NCBI RefSeq assembly: GCF_002234675.1
Contig: NC_019859.2
Span: forward strand, 248,001 to 312,000
Reading direction: 5' to 3'
Source of the DNA: Oryzias latipes
Taxonomy: Eukaryota; Chordata; Actinopteri; Beloniformes; Adrianichthyidae
Length of the DNA: 64,000 bases
The notes under the pieces were generated by a model. The model saw only the letters and a list, made by a program, of their open reading frames with translations. It had not been told where the DNA came from and did not search any database. Every line of letters starts with the position of its first letter. Positions within the stretch are counted from its first letter, which is position 1. The position numbers and the translations under genes are program-made. Shown piece by piece: positions 44,401 to 55,600 of this stretch.

Positions 44401-45710
44401 GCGACTTTATCAGCAGAATTAAGAACAAGGAAGTGAAGACTTTAACCACTTCTGATTGGTCAGACTGATGACGTGTGATTAAGCCTTCAAGAATGATTGG
44501 CGGAGACAGTTAAAGGGGCGGGGCTTTTCCTTACACAGTTATAGCTGCAGCTAAATCGCTTTACCGTCATTCTTATGAAAATGTCTTTAATAGAATTAAA
44601 TAAACACAAAGAAAAAATAATTTTAAGATCTTTTATATTCCTAACTACTCAGTGTTTTATCAGGACCTGTTTTGATGAACAAAGAGCTGATTTCCTGGAG
44701 ATGGAAAATGTTTTTAGATCAGTGAATGAGGGCAATTTCTCCACGGCGCACTTGACCATCTCCCACGGCACACTAGTGTGCCGCGGCACACTGGTTGAAA
44801 AACACTGGTCTAGACCACCACGCACGGGATCTGGACCAACAGGAGGTGACCAGAGGGAAAGGGAAAGACTGGATTCTGGTATGGAAGAAGTGGAGATGAA
44901 GGAGACCCGCGTCTGGTCCTGAAGCTGACATGATCGGGCGGCAGTGGCTCAGGCGGTTGAGCGGGTCGTCCAATGATCGAAGGGTTGGCGGTTCGAACCC
45001 CGCTCCCACCAGCCAACTGTCATCGTGTCCTTGGGCAAGACACTTCCCCCTCCTTGCCTCCAGTGTGGCTCCACTGGTGTGTGAATGCGCATGAATGATC
45101 CCGGTGATGGTCAGAGGGGCCGTAGGCGTGAAATGGCAGCCACGCCTCTGTCAGTCTGCCCCAGGGCAGCTGTGGCTACAACCGTAGCTACCATCACCAA
45201 GAATGAATGAGGAGTGAATGAATAATGGACACAATGTAAGAACTTTGAAAAGCGCAGATAAATCCAATCCATTATTATTATTATTATGAGCACGAGGTAG
45301 TGCTCCAGAGTAGTTTTCTGGTACCACGGCTCCACCTGGAGGTCTGCAGTCCCACGATGCAAATGTCTTAACCCTTGTGCTATCCTATGACCCCCCCTTC
45401 CATTGACGTGTTCTCCCTACCATGACAAAGGTGGATAAAGGTGGAAAGATTTCATGTAATCCATGGACACCAGTGAAGATCACAAATCATTGAAGAAAAA
45501 AGGTTCAGAGCACTGTCTAGTGGGTCTAGATGACCCCACTCCCAATGTTAAAGTGCCTAGGATAGAACAAGGGTTAAGGTGAGACTGCTAAAAAGATCGT
45601 TGGGGGTATCGGGTCTCAGAGAACTGGACCTCGTCGCACTGAGCAGAACCGTAACTAACAGAAGCTCTTTGTTTTCTTCCCAGTGGCTCTTTGTGACCAT
45701 GTGTGGCTAA
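32246..45710 (+). CDS. second calpain large subunit gene, incomplete (exons 3-15 missing)
   Basis: A calpain-2/8-type cysteine protease gene in tandem with capn2. Exons seen: 1 (32246-32479), 2 (32713-32782), 16 (41942-42006), 17 (43095-43163), 18 (43311-43389), 19 (43470-43583), 20 (43663-43721), 21 (45684-45710). These give the N-terminal anchor up to [14 protein letters not shown] and EF-hands 2-5; the protease core with the whole catalytic triad, the C2-like domain and EF-hand 1 are absent. Between exons 2 and 16 lie a LINE copy, a 1000-N gap and about 6 kb of ATCC satellite. The missing exons may be in unassembled sequence or truly lost. Every remaining exon has good splice sites, correct phase and no stop, which favours an intact gene in a broken assembly. 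It could be capn2-like or the CAPN8 counterpart. Confidence 0.85.
32713..32782 (+). CDS. calpain 2 exon 2
   Basis: 70 bp as in the upstream gene: [23 protein letters not shown]. Phase 1 donor GTAAGT. Confidence 0.94.
33094..34612 (-). mobile_element. L1-like LINE 3' tail, inverted copy B
   Basis: It begins with a T run (the poly-A tail read backwards) and then matches, in reverse complement, the last part of copy A: for example TAGTGTGAAATATTTCA and the CACCTGTGCTCAGGTGAG motif. 5'-truncated at the point corresponding to about 26545 in copy A. In intron 2 of the second calpain. Confidence 0.85.
34876..35875. other. assembly gap (1000 N)
   Basis: Exactly 1000 N, most likely a placeholder of unknown true size. 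It borders the ATCC array. Confidence 0.99.
35876..41840. repeat. ATCC/CATC tetranucleotide-type satellite, about 6 kb
   Basis: Irregular strings of CATC, CATCCAT, CATCTAT, CATTCAT and CCAACCAACATC. Because the words contain no stop codon in the forward frames, three frames stay open over 1300-2344 codons (His-Pro-Ser-Ile runs); these are not genes. A 1030-1034 bp block is duplicated in tandem (about 39791-40680 and 40825-41710). Confidence 0.97.
41942..42006 (+). CDS. calpain 2 exon 16
   Basis: 65 bp: [21 protein letters not shown]. Ends in the U12-type donor GTATCCTG, the same site as in the upstream gene. Confidence 0.92.
42007..43094 (+). promoter_or_regulatory. U12-type intron 16 of the second calpain
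   Basis: Donor GTATCCTGTC (U12-like) and branch-like CTTAAC at 43078-43083, about 10 nt before acceptor CCTCAG. It is at the same codon boundary as the U12-type intron of the upstream gene. Confidence 0.75.
42025..43030 (-). mobile_element. decayed L2-type LINE 3' end
   Basis: The minus strand at 43009-42758 reads [20 protein letters not shown], then [16 protein letters not shown] and [14 protein letters not shown], the C-terminus of an L2-like LINE. The remaining part to 42045 is its 3' UTR. It fills the U12-type intron of the second calpain. Confidence 0.7.
43095..43163 (+). CDS. calpain 2 exon 17 (EF-hand 2)
   Basis: 69 bp: [23 protein letters not shown]. The usual Gly at loop position 6 is Ala. 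Follows the U12-type intron. Confidence 0.92.
43311..43389 (+). CDS. calpain 2 exon 18 (EF-hand 3)
   Basis: 79 bp: [26 protein letters not shown]. Confidence 0.94.
43470..43583 (+). CDS. calpain 2 exon 19 (EF-hand 4)
   Basis: 114 bp, one codon shorter than the upstream copy: [31 protein letters not shown]. Confidence 0.94.
43663..43721 (+). CDS. calpain 2 exon 20 (EF-hand 5)
   Basis: 59 bp: [19 protein letters not shown]. Confidence 0.94.
43975..44820. mobile_element. hAT-like element with inverted internal duplication
   Basis: The word GTGCCGCGGCACAC and the end GGTTGAAAAACACTGG are typical of a hAT nonautonomous family. The piece 43983-44150 is repeated inverted at about 44190-44350 (GCAGAAAAAGC, TTTTTGTGAT, GGATGCCGGTGTGC and their complements), giving a large hairpin with a spacer of about 40 bp. 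In intron 20 of the second calpain. Confidence 0.6.
44937..45275 (+). mobile_element. tRNA-derived SINE
   Basis: A box TGGCTCAGGCGG at about 44945 and B box GGTTCGAACCC at about 44990, spaced as in a tRNA promoter. A body with GGGCAAGACACTTCCCCC follows and the element ends in (ATT)n. It shares the GGTCAGAGGGGCCGTAGGCG block with the element at 5091. Not a functional tRNA gene: the cloverleaf is not closed. Confidence 0.75.
45368..45577 (+). mobile_element. piggyBac-type MITE, copy 3
   Basis: Flanked by TTAA on both sides, with termini CCCTTGTGCTATCCTA and TAGGATAGAACAAGGG. Complete, 210 bp. Confidence 0.9.
45684..45710 (+). CDS. calpain 2 exon 21 and stop
   Basis: Codes WLFVTMCG then TAA, after acceptor TTCTTCCCAG. 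Confidence 0.9.
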   Translation, partial: WLFVTMCG

Positions 45711-46560
45711 AACACCAGAGCGCCCCCATCAGGAGGAGAGGCGGAGCCAGCTGCGCTTTCAGCATGACAACCTGTAACCCCATCCCCCTAACTTGCATGT
45801 CTTCCATCAGCTCCAGGCTCACCTGTGCAGGTGTCCATGAGCGGCCCAAGCTGTGAAAAGAGCAGAAAAAGGTAGAACCTCGGAAAGTTCTGGTTCTGAC
45901 ATCCTTGTTCAGATGCAAACTCCTACTAGACACCGCCCCCCTAAATGTGCATTAAGACTTGAATGGCAGTTATTCTGCAGACTGAACAACAGCCCCCCCT
46001 GCAGGAGGGGGCAGCATCTGCAGCCGAAGGCCGTTTTTTCAACAAAATGTAAAACAAAGTAAAAGAAACGTTTGGGTCGGTTCTAAACTAAAGGAACAAT
46101 AATCCAGACGTGTCTGCTCTGTGGGACAATTTTAACTTCAATCACCTTCAGCTGCTTGGATTTGAGGGACAATCCCAAAGAAAAGCATGCTGGGAGTTAG
46201 CAAACCTCCGTCTATGCTCCACCTTCTACAGGTGTTCTCCGGCCAAACGGGCGGAGCCAAACTGAAACTACCTTCTTATTAACCTGTTGTTCTGGAGGAA
46301 CCAGACTAACGACCCCCCCTCCTGGAGTCAGGATTCTGTTGGTGCTCCAGGAGCATCCGGACTCCAGAGGAGGCAGACCCACCAGAACCAGAGGTTCTGA
46401 GAGAAACTCAAGAACCGTCACCAATCTGCAGGAAAGAACCCTGAAATGAGTGCCTCAGAACTTGTCTTATGGTTACGGTTCTTAAATCAGAACATTTTCT
46501 GGAGATGAACAGGAAACGTCATTTCACGACTTCACCCCCCCCCCCCCCAAAAAAAAACTC
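45711..46560. other. convergent intergenic region
   Basis: Between the stop of the second calpain (+) and the 3' end of mrps28 (-). The first + strand AATAAA after the calpain stop is at 46733-46738, beyond the mrps28 poly-A signal. No other gene seen. Confidence 0.5.
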
Positions 46561-46586
46561 AAATAGAAAAGTTCAGTCGAAACAAT

Positions 46587-46592
46587 TTTATT
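46587..46592 (-). promoter_or_regulatory. polyadenylation signal of mrps28
   Basis: TTTATT on the + strand, AATAAA on the minus strand, about 245 bp past the stop codon. Confidence 0.6.
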
Positions 46593-46837
46593 GTTTTTCC
46601 TGCAGAATTCTGATGAATAACCGTCACAGACATCGAATCACGTGATCAGCTGTCAGGGACGGAAGGGGCGTGTCTAACGAGTCAGGATCAAAACAGACAC
46701 CCCCCCCCCCCCCCCGCTCTGCTTCTGAACTTAATAAAGAGCAAATAAAAAAATCTGTGCAATCCTGAGTCTTTCTGCGCATGCTCAGTATCCATGCGGC
46801 CAATTCCAGTTTGTGGTCCGGAGGTCCGAGTCCAGTT

Positions 46838-47371
46838 CTACTCCCGGCTGTGCGGGTCCCGGCCGTCCAGCGGGCCCAGCAGCACAGCCTGCGCCTCCAG
46901 CAGCGTGGTGTCGGTTCTGGCTCCCAGGAAGCGCGCAGTGAGTTCCGGTTCGAGCAGGCGCAGGCGGACCCTGGAGCCCCGCTGCAGCTGTTCCCCCCCG
47001 TCCGCGGGCCGCCGGCACACGCACGGGAACTTCCCCCCAAAATCCACGTACAGGTCGTCCTGAACGACGTGGACGACTCTCCCCACCACCACCTTGTCGT
47101 GGGCCGGTCCCATCTGGATCAGCGGAGAGCGGCGCAGCAGCGCGGCGAAGCTCTGCTCCTGTCCGGAGGCGGAGGCGCCGCCCGGCAGCCCGGCCGCGGA
47201 GCCCTCCGCCTCCCGCCGCAGCTCCGTCTGCAGGTCGAAGGCGGCGGCGAAACCGGACCGGGTTCTGTCCGCGGGGGGGCTTCCGGAGCAAAGAAAGGCC
47301 TGGAAGGAGCCGGAAGGTCGGGTTCGGACTCCGAACCGAAGCCTGCCCACGACCCTGCCAAGCATCGCCAT
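46838..47371 (-). CDS. mrps28: mitochondrial ribosomal protein S28 (bS1m), single exon
   Basis: 177 aa, a component of the small subunit of the mitochondrial ribosome. The middle and C-terminal part match the vertebrate family closely: [73 protein letters not shown] and [15 protein letters not shown]. The length is near the human 187 aa. The N-terminus [18 protein letters not shown] is basic without acids, as expected for a mitochondrial import signal. It is GC-rich. There is no intron, although the human gene is split; no stops or frameshifts. It could be a retained retrocopy or an intron-poor native gene. Tail-to-tail with the second calpain. Confidence 0.9.
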   Translation of the reverse strand: MAMLGRVVGRLRFGVRTRPSGSFQAFLCSGSPPADRTRSGFAAAFDLQTELRREAEGSAAGLPGGASASGQEQSFAALLRRSPLIQMGPAHDKVVVGRVVHVVQDDLYVDFGGKFPCVCRRPADGGEQLQRGSRVRLRLLEPELTARFLGARTDTTLLEAQAVLLGPLDGRDPHSRE

Positions 47372-47460
47372 GTTGTCACAGTAAACCGGAAATGACGAGC
47401 CTGCTTCATCCGGGGCAGACGGAGAAAGCCGTCATCTGATTGGTGAACCTCCCGGGAAGG
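47372..47460 (-). promoter_or_regulatory. mrps28 promoter region
   Basis: Immediately upstream of the ATG. An ETS-type site ACCGGAAAT lies at 47385-47393 and a YY1-like GCCATGTTG spans the start codon. ETS (GABP/NRF-2) and YY1 sites are usual in promoters of nuclear genes for mitochondrial ribosomes. Function is inferred. Confidence 0.45.
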
Positions 47461-48141
47461 TTTTTTTTCCTTATTTCAATTTTTTCTTATTTTTATTGAT
47501 TACATTTTTATCTTTTTACTGTCGGACTGGACGGAGAATAGGAAAAAAAGGTACGGAGAGGGGGGGTAAGGGCACTGAAGGAAGGGGGGGGGGGTCTGAA
47601 GGAGGAGTACAGAGGTGGAGGGGGGGGCAGGAGAGAGGGGGGTGAGGGTGGAAGCCATGCTAAAAAAGTGCTAAGCTAGGGCTAGCGGTGTTTAGCTAAA
47701 GACAAGTAGCTTATTTAGCAAACTGAGAAAAGTGAACAGCAAGCGGTTTAACATTAGTGTATTCGCTAATAAAAGGTGCTAGATGTGAATATTAACCCAA
47801 ATAACACTTAAATTAAGCAATAGTAGTCAGGCTAATAATGTTAGATTAGTTCTGGACATGATGGATTATCAATCTATGCTTAACAGAAAGTCTCATTTTA
47901 TTTATTGACTTTTACAAAGCCTTTGATTCTGTACATAACTTTTTATTTCAAACGCTGGAACGTTTTGGATTTGGAAAAAAATGTTGCTTAATTATAAAAA
48001 TGTTCTAAACTGAAATTTACAGTTACATCACTGTTAAGTCAGAATTAACACCCAGAATGTGGAAAAAGGCAAGGATTTCCAATATCACCCAAAACTTTCA
48101 TTTTATGTACTCAACTCCTAGCATACTTAATTCTGATCAAC
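47461..48141 (+). mobile_element. L1 fragment and flanking low-complexity DNA
   Basis: Bases 47840-48010 read, with frameshifts, LDMMDY and FIDFYKAFDSVH, the RT region of the same L1 family as the old L1 downstream. Bases 47461-47660 are T-rich then G-rich. No gene. Confidence 0.6.
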
Positions 48142-51035
48142 CGAGAGAGGAGCTAAGATGGCGGTCTGTGCGGTCAACTTTTTGTGAGCTGCGACGATCG
48201 GGTCCCAAAATATCCCTTTTGACCTCATTTTCAAACTGCTGAAATAGTTTTGCTTTTTTCTGTATTACTCTCAAGTCTTACCACTGTAAAGAGACAAGAA
48301 CGAAGTGGGAAAAACAACAACAGCAATATTAAGAGCTCCTAGAATGGCACGGGAAAAGCCTGCAACGGAGAAGCCGACTCCCGCATCCAAAAACGTAGAG
48401 ATGACAGACGGCGCTGGAACCTGAAGTTACAAGGTTTAAAAGAACAAAGCGAGGAAAACATCCTCAAAGAAGTCCTGGAGATCCGGTCAAAGATGGCGCC
48501 ACAGCACAGCTCGCTGTTGGAAATGGTTGTGGACACAGAACATCGGCTGGAGGAGAGAAACCGGGAGGCACCGGCAAAACCTCATCCAGTTCTCCATGAG
48601 GCACTACCGCCACATCTTCTGGACGGTTTCTAAGGATGCAAAGGTTTGTCAAGAGATGGGAATCTTCTTCAAGCAGGATTTCTGCAAATCCGACCGAGAA
48701 TCAAGAGCTGCTGTCTGGCCCAAAATGGAGAAAGGAGAGCTGCGGGACAGAACGTCTGCTATCGGGGCCACATCGGGAACGCTAATGGAGTCCGTTTGTC
48801 TCCAGACTAGCTGTGTTTTATTTATTCTTCTTTATACGTTTGGAGTTAATTATCATACATGCTTTGTTATTTAAAGCATAAACTTCATTTGCTCCGTTTT
48901 TTCCACACCTTAAGTTCACAGAGGAAAGTGAAACTCTGTTGTTGTTAACTTGAAAGTTATAAGTTTTAAAGTATTTTTTTCTAAAAGTTTGAGGTCTAGT
49001 TTTGCATTACAATGTTGTTTGGGATCTGAATTCCAACCGCTCACTTTCACCTTCAGTAACTAGCTAAGTAAGTAACTTTTTGTTCATTTTTGTGTTATTG
49101 GTTTTTTTTGTGTTTCATGTCTAATTTTAACTTTGTTTCCTTAAATGTTTACGAGACGATGTCAAAAGAAAATCTATGTTCCTATTCTGTAAAAATGTAA
49201 AGCCAGCTGCATTCTACTGCAGGAAACTCATTCTGTTAAAGCAGACCAACAGTTCCGGTCTAAATAGAATCCTGTTCTGTCACGGTACAAACAAATCTTC
49301 TGTTGCTTTGCTCTTTAAAACTGTCCATCAAAGTGGTTCCCCGTATCTCTGATGATGACGGCCACTGGCTCATCTGTGTTCTTAAAACTGATGATGGTTT
49401 TCTGATCCTATGCAATGTCTATGGTTATAATATTCCTAGTCAAAACAAATGATTATGAACAAAAATCACAAAACATATCAAACGTCTCAATCATAAGTAC
49501 TGTACAAATACTGTAGTAATTGGTGGTGATTATAACATGGTTCTAGATGAATGACTGGATAGAGGACCCTCAAAGTTCAATACCCATCATATTAATCCAA
49601 CTTTACGGGACTTTTGTCTTGATGTTAATGTTTCTGACCCCTGGAGGATCAAAAATCCTCTCAGACAAACATTCTCTTGGTTCAGACCTAATGGATCTTC
49701 AAAATCTCGGATTGACTTCTGGCTAGTCTGAAATAACCTTTAAATAGACGTTAACATCTCAGCAGCTCCTCTGACTCATGACTGTTTGAACTTAAAGTCA
49801 GTTCTCAAATCCAATAATCCTCTGGAAATCTAATTCCTCACTTCTCACTAATGAAAATTTCTGTAAGGATGTTATTGAGTTATTAGAAACAATAAAACCT
49901 GATTCAACTCTAAAATGTTACACTGATAAATTAGAAATCTTTCAATTCAAAGTATGTCAAATTACGATTAAAATTAAATATCAATTAATATCAAATTAAT
50001 ATCAAAACATTATAAGCAAAATAAACTGAAATTATGAGTTAAACCAGATTTGTTCCAAGCCTGTTTTCAATGATAAACAACACTGAAGTATTTTACAGTA
50101 GCCGCGTTTACATGGGCAAAAGTAATCGGAATGAACGCCTGATCGGAAAGAAAATGCGTCATGTAAACGCGCCGTTGGGAATACTCTGCCCCGGTCAGAC
50201 TCATTCGGATCAGAATATCTTTCCGATTGAGATAGGTGGGTTATACCGATCGTTTATCCGATCGTGGAGCATGTAAACGGTCATTCCGATCGTGTGTCAC
50301 TGCTGCTCTGGTTTACGTCACGCATAGAAGGTGTTTCGCTGTGAGAAAGCTTTGGAGCGCATACGGGACCGACCAGCTCTGCGGACGCCCCGTGAAAAGC
50401 GCCGCTCCGCTCTCGCCCCGCTGGCTCTCCCCTCTCTTACACCCCTCACGGGGGAGATTCGGAGGAGGAGCGCTTCGTGCCCCCTGACGCTCACTCGGTC
50501 CACTGGCACCCGAGTGAGCAGAGCAGCTGGATTAATAATTTTGTGTCGGGGGGGGGGGCTTTTTTACGTGTGCGTTTTGTTGTTTTGTTATGTGTGGGAG
50601 AATTCAGACTGCGAGCCGCCCTGCCGCTCTGGGTTAGCGGCTGCAGGACTCAGGAGGAACCGTGTTCGAACAGAGCTCGGGCCGCTAGCCCACAGAGTGG
50701 CTTTGGGGCGGTCTGTGTGAACTTTCAGAGCAGAAATAAATGTCGCTCAGTCCTTAGAAAGCTGCAGATTGCTGCGTTTCTTGCACGGTCCTGGATTTTG
50801 TGTCCATCCATCAGGCTAATGATGTTAGCCCGTGTTAGTCTGTCCTAAGCTTTCGTCCAGCTTAATTCTTCCACAAAAAAGCACTGACCACACAGATTAA
50901 ATATAACGATGAGGGGACTTCCGGAAATGGCCGGTAACTAGAAAGTCACGCTCGACTCTGCTCTCTAACAAACACTGAACTATCCGTTAAACAGACGATT
51001 TGAATTGCTCCAAACAGCAAGATAGATCTGTGAAA

Positions 51036-52004
51036 ATGCCCGCCACAGGCAAAGGAGGTAAAGACAAGCCAAAGCCATCCGCACAATCTAAATTGACGGA
51101 CTTCGGGTCGCCAATGACGGAAAAGCTAACCGCTAGAGCTAGCACAACAGCTAACACCGCGTGCGAGGAGGAATCTGCTACAGTCACCAGGAGAATGGCG
51201 ACCGCTGCCGGAGGAAATAAACCGGGCAGCTCTGCTCAACACCAGATAAGCAACGACCAACTTTTTGCCTTCAAAGAGGAGATACTTATGGAAATCCGGG
51301 GATTAAGGTCCTAATTTTCCGGAAGGTTTGACGGTGTTATGAAAGCCATTGAAGACACACAAAGGCAAGTGACTGAATGCACGGGGCGGATGGATGAGGC
51401 AGAGGTGCGTCTCTCTTCTGTGGAGGATATACAAACAGGCATTAATGCTGAAGTTGTGAAGCTGGTGAAAAGCAACAAGTATTTGGAGGAGAAAATAATT
51501 GATTTGGAAACAAGATCACGGATAAATAATCTCCGTCTTGTTAATCTGCCTGAAGGTGCCGAAGGCTCCAACATATGTGGATTTTTGGAAAGCTGGCTGC
51601 CTGAAGCCCTGGATATTGCTCAACTGCGACAGCCTCTAACCATTGGAAGAGCACATCGGGTTGGGCCGAAAAGGAGTTCAGATGCACCCCCAAGAACGCT
51701 GATTATGAGGTTTCTTAACTTCAGTCATAAGGAATTGGTGTCCAAAGCAGCAAGATCCAAAAAGGAAATCCTGTATAAGAACCAGCGTGTGAGAATCTAC
51801 AACGATGTCGCAACAGAAGTACATAAACAACGTAAGCAGTTCGACACCGCACGCCAGCATCTGCGCCAGCTTGGACTGAGGCATGGGATCCTATCCCCAG
51901 CTACACTGGTGGTCACGTACAAAGACGCTGTGCACAAATTCACCAACGCAGAGGAGGCCCAGAGCTTCATATCCAAGATCCAAGAAGACAAAGGGGTAAA
52001 TTAA
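51036..52004 (+). pseudogene. L1 ORF1 with one nonsense codon
   Basis: RNA-binding protein of the LINE. From ATG 51036 the frame runs 92 codons to TAA (51312-51314), then continues in the same frame to 52004. It shows a basic N-terminus, a coiled-coil-like stretch (MDEAEVRLSSVEDIQTGINA, VKSNKYLEEKIIDLETRSR) and the RRM-like INNLRLVNLPEGAEG. Only the stop breaks it; no frameshift. Confidence 0.85.
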
Positions 52005-52623
52005 AGAACTACTTAATGGAAATTTTGCCTCACAAAGTAAATATACGGTAACGGCTTAATACATAGGATAAGTTCATTTTTACTACTACCACTCTTAACT
52101 AAAGTGTAAAGGAGACAGCTGGTTGAAGTAATAAAAAATACAGCTTGACCTTAAGTATTAAGAGTGTGGACTTGGGTTTGAAGTTTATTTTACCATGTTT
52201 GCAAGTACAGGGAAAGATATTACTATGCAGGAAAAGTTATTTTATGTTAAAACATTTGTCAACACTATCCTAAATACATTTAGAAAACTATAATATTGTA
52301 TATATGTATGTATATATAATAATACTAACAATATACTTCACACAAAATTGTTAAAGGAGCAGTTGATTGCATTTCTAAAGGATAGAATTTGCTCATAAAA
52401 CTAGCAGAGGAGGGTGGGGTTAGGGGTTTGTTTCTACAAACAAATAAGTTCGTAATGGACTGCGGCTGGAAGCAGAATGTATCGGGGGGGCGCCCAGTTA
52501 GCTGGGAAAAAAGGGGTTTTGTTCTTCATGTTGTTCATCTCCTAGGAGATATTGTCCATGTGTTTTTTTTTTACCTCTCAGACCTGTTAATAAATGCAGC
52601 AAAGTTTATCTAACAGCGCTTAA

Positions 52624-55600
52624 GTGACACACAACTTTGAAATTAAATGCACATCTTGGAACTGCAGGGGCTTGAACAAAACAAACAAAATTAAACAGGT
52701 TATGAATAGGATAAAAGATATTGGGTCCAAAATTGTTTTCCTCCAGGAGACTCACACTCTGGAAGAGGATAATGTCAAAATAAGCAGAAGATGGCAGGGG
52801 TCTCTATATGCAGCATCTCATATCTCAAGAGCACGTGGCGTTATCACACTAATTCATAAATCTGTTCCTTTTCGAGTCCTAAATGTTATTAAGGACACAC
52901 TTGGCAGATATCTGATTCTTCAGGGTTCCATCCTAAAAGAGACTATCAATCTGGTGAATGTGTATGGGCCTAACACAGATGATGACAAATTTTTTACAAA
53001 CCTTTTTTTAACCATTTCTTCACTCCCAGGAAATAATATCATAGGAGGAGATTGGAATTGTGTCTTGGATCCCTCTTTGGATAGATCATCTGGATGTGAC
53101 CAAACTCACCAAAGATGTAGGAATATTATCCAGAATTTTATGAAGGAATTAAAAATTGTAGACATCTGGCGCCACACAAGACCCAAAGATATTGAGTATT
53201 CCTGTTATTCTAAAACTCACAACACATACTCTCGCATAGATTACTTTCTAATCTCAGCAGAATTATTATCCAATATAAAACAATGTTTTTTCGATAGTAT
53301 AACAATATCAGACCATGCCCCATGTAACATCTTATACTCTCATAATAACCTTAAAATGGATCCACCCAGGTGGTGTCTGCACCTAAAATGGCTTAAAGAT
53401 GAAAATTTTGTTGAATTTATAGGTAATAAAATCGATGAATATTTTACTATAAACACTACTCAAACTTCAGCCAGTGTAAGATGGGAGGCATTTAAAGCTT
53501 TTCTAAGAGGGCATATAATTTCCTTTACGTCATCAAAATCAAGAGAATTGCGCAAAAAAAGAATACAATTGGAAGAAAAAATAAAAGCAACTGAGGAGAA
53601 AGTTTATGAAGAAAAAGATCAGCAAGCTCAAAAAGAATTAGAAATTTTGAGAGCTGAGTACAATAAAGAATCAACAGATCGTGCAGCCTCGGATATCTTG
53701 AGGTTAAACCAAACTTTCTATGAACAGGGAGACAAACCTGGAAAGATCTTAGCCTGGCAAATTAAACAATTGGAGGCCCAAAAAAACATAACATCAATAA
53801 TTAACAAAAGTGGCATGACCATAGTGGACCCAAAGGAAATAAATACAGAATTTAAAAACTTTTTCTGCAATCTCTATAACTCTTCTGATAAAGTAAACCA
53901 TGAAGCTCAAAATGCATTTCTTGATAGACTACCTATTCCGGTAATTCCAGGGGATTTCAAACAGCAGCTAGAAGATAATATAACTGTAGAGGAAATTAAA
54001 AAGGCCATAGAAAATACGTGCTCTGGAAAGAAGGCTGGACCGGACGGGTTTCCAATAGACTTTTATAAAACATTTCAACATAAAATTCTAAAGCCAATGT
54101 TAGACATGCTTCAAGAATCATTTAATAATGGAGCCCTTCCTAAATCTATGACCTGTGCTCTAATCATCCTACTACCTAAGCCAGGAAAGCCAAGTAATAA
54201 ATGTGAAAACATGAGACCTATAAGTCTACTAAACTCTGATTTAAAAATAATCTGTAAAATTTTGGCTATGCGTCTGCAGAATACTCTCCCTCATGTTGTT
54301 CATAGGGATCAGAATGGTTTCATTTTAGGACGCCAGGGCTTGCACAATGTCCGCAGAGTGTTAAATATCATCCATGGACTGGAAGACACTGCAGACCAGG
54401 CCCTGCTCTCTTTGGATGCAGAGAAGGCCTTTGATAAGGTAGAATGGCCTTTTCTTTTTAATGTGTTGGCAAAACTCGGCTTCGGTGAAACATTCCGCAA
54501 ATGGATTCAACTACTTTATACAAATCCAACTGCTGAAATTTTAACAAATAAAAATATCTCTGCTCCTATTGAAATTAAACGTGGGTGTCGGCAGGGATGC
54601 CCTTTGTCACCTTTGCTGTTTACCCTCGCAATAGAGCCACTCGCCATAGCAGTGCGAGCTCATCCAATCATCTCTGGTATTAAGATTAATCACGTTGAAC
54701 ATAAATTGTCACTGTACGCAGATGATATAATTCTATATCTCTCAAACTTAGACTCATCTATACCTGCTCTACTGCAATTAATCGAAGAGTATGGTCACAT
54801 ATCTGGCTACACCATAAATAAAACTAAATCGTCCATTTTACTGCTGAACGAGAATCAAAGAGAAGGGCCACCAACAGTAATAACGCATTTCAACTCAGTC
54901 CAATCGTTTACATATTTAGGTATAAACATTTTTCCAAATATAGTACAAATAGTTCAAAATAATTATGATTCCATAACAAAAGAAATAAATGACAGTATTA
55001 ATAGATGGATGCAACTTCCTACGTCACTAATCGGTCGAATTAATGTCTACAAAATGAACATTTTACCAAAACTACTGTATGTTTTCCAAAATATCCCTCT
55101 GCCACCTCCTGACAGTTGGTTCAAAATTATAAAACAAATGATTCTGTGTTTTATATGGAAAAACAAAAAACCTAGGATACGGCTATCACTCCTCCATCTG
55201 CCTTACAATGAAGGAGGACTACAATGCCCTAATATAATGTGGTATTACTGGGCTGCACAGCTTAGGTCAATAAGATACTATTTTACAAAAAAATATGCCC
55301 CACAATGGACAGAAATGGAAAACCAAACTTTAACCCCACCTTTGCCTCTTTTTATATTTTCAGACTTGGAAGCTAACTTGAACAAGAAAACTAATAATCC
55401 AATGGTTAAAAACATGATCAATGTTTGGTATAGTGTAAAAAAAGCTATAAAAGAACAAAATACGCTATCACAGCTTAGTCCTATTTGGGCAAACCAGCAA
55501 TTTACAGCGGGCAAAGCAGATGCAGTGTTCAAACAATGGGCAATGAAGGGTTTGGAAAAAATACAAGATCTGTATCCAGATAGCTCCTCAGACATGATGT

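Noticed and set aside
44940..45010. tRNA gene suggested by A and B boxes
   Set aside because: No closed acceptor stem or cloverleaf, and the sequence continues into a SINE body.
46781..47395. Long frames on the + strand opposite mrps28 and a 168-codon minus frame
   Set aside because: Shadows of a GC-rich coding exon; only the 46838-47371 minus frame matches a known protein.
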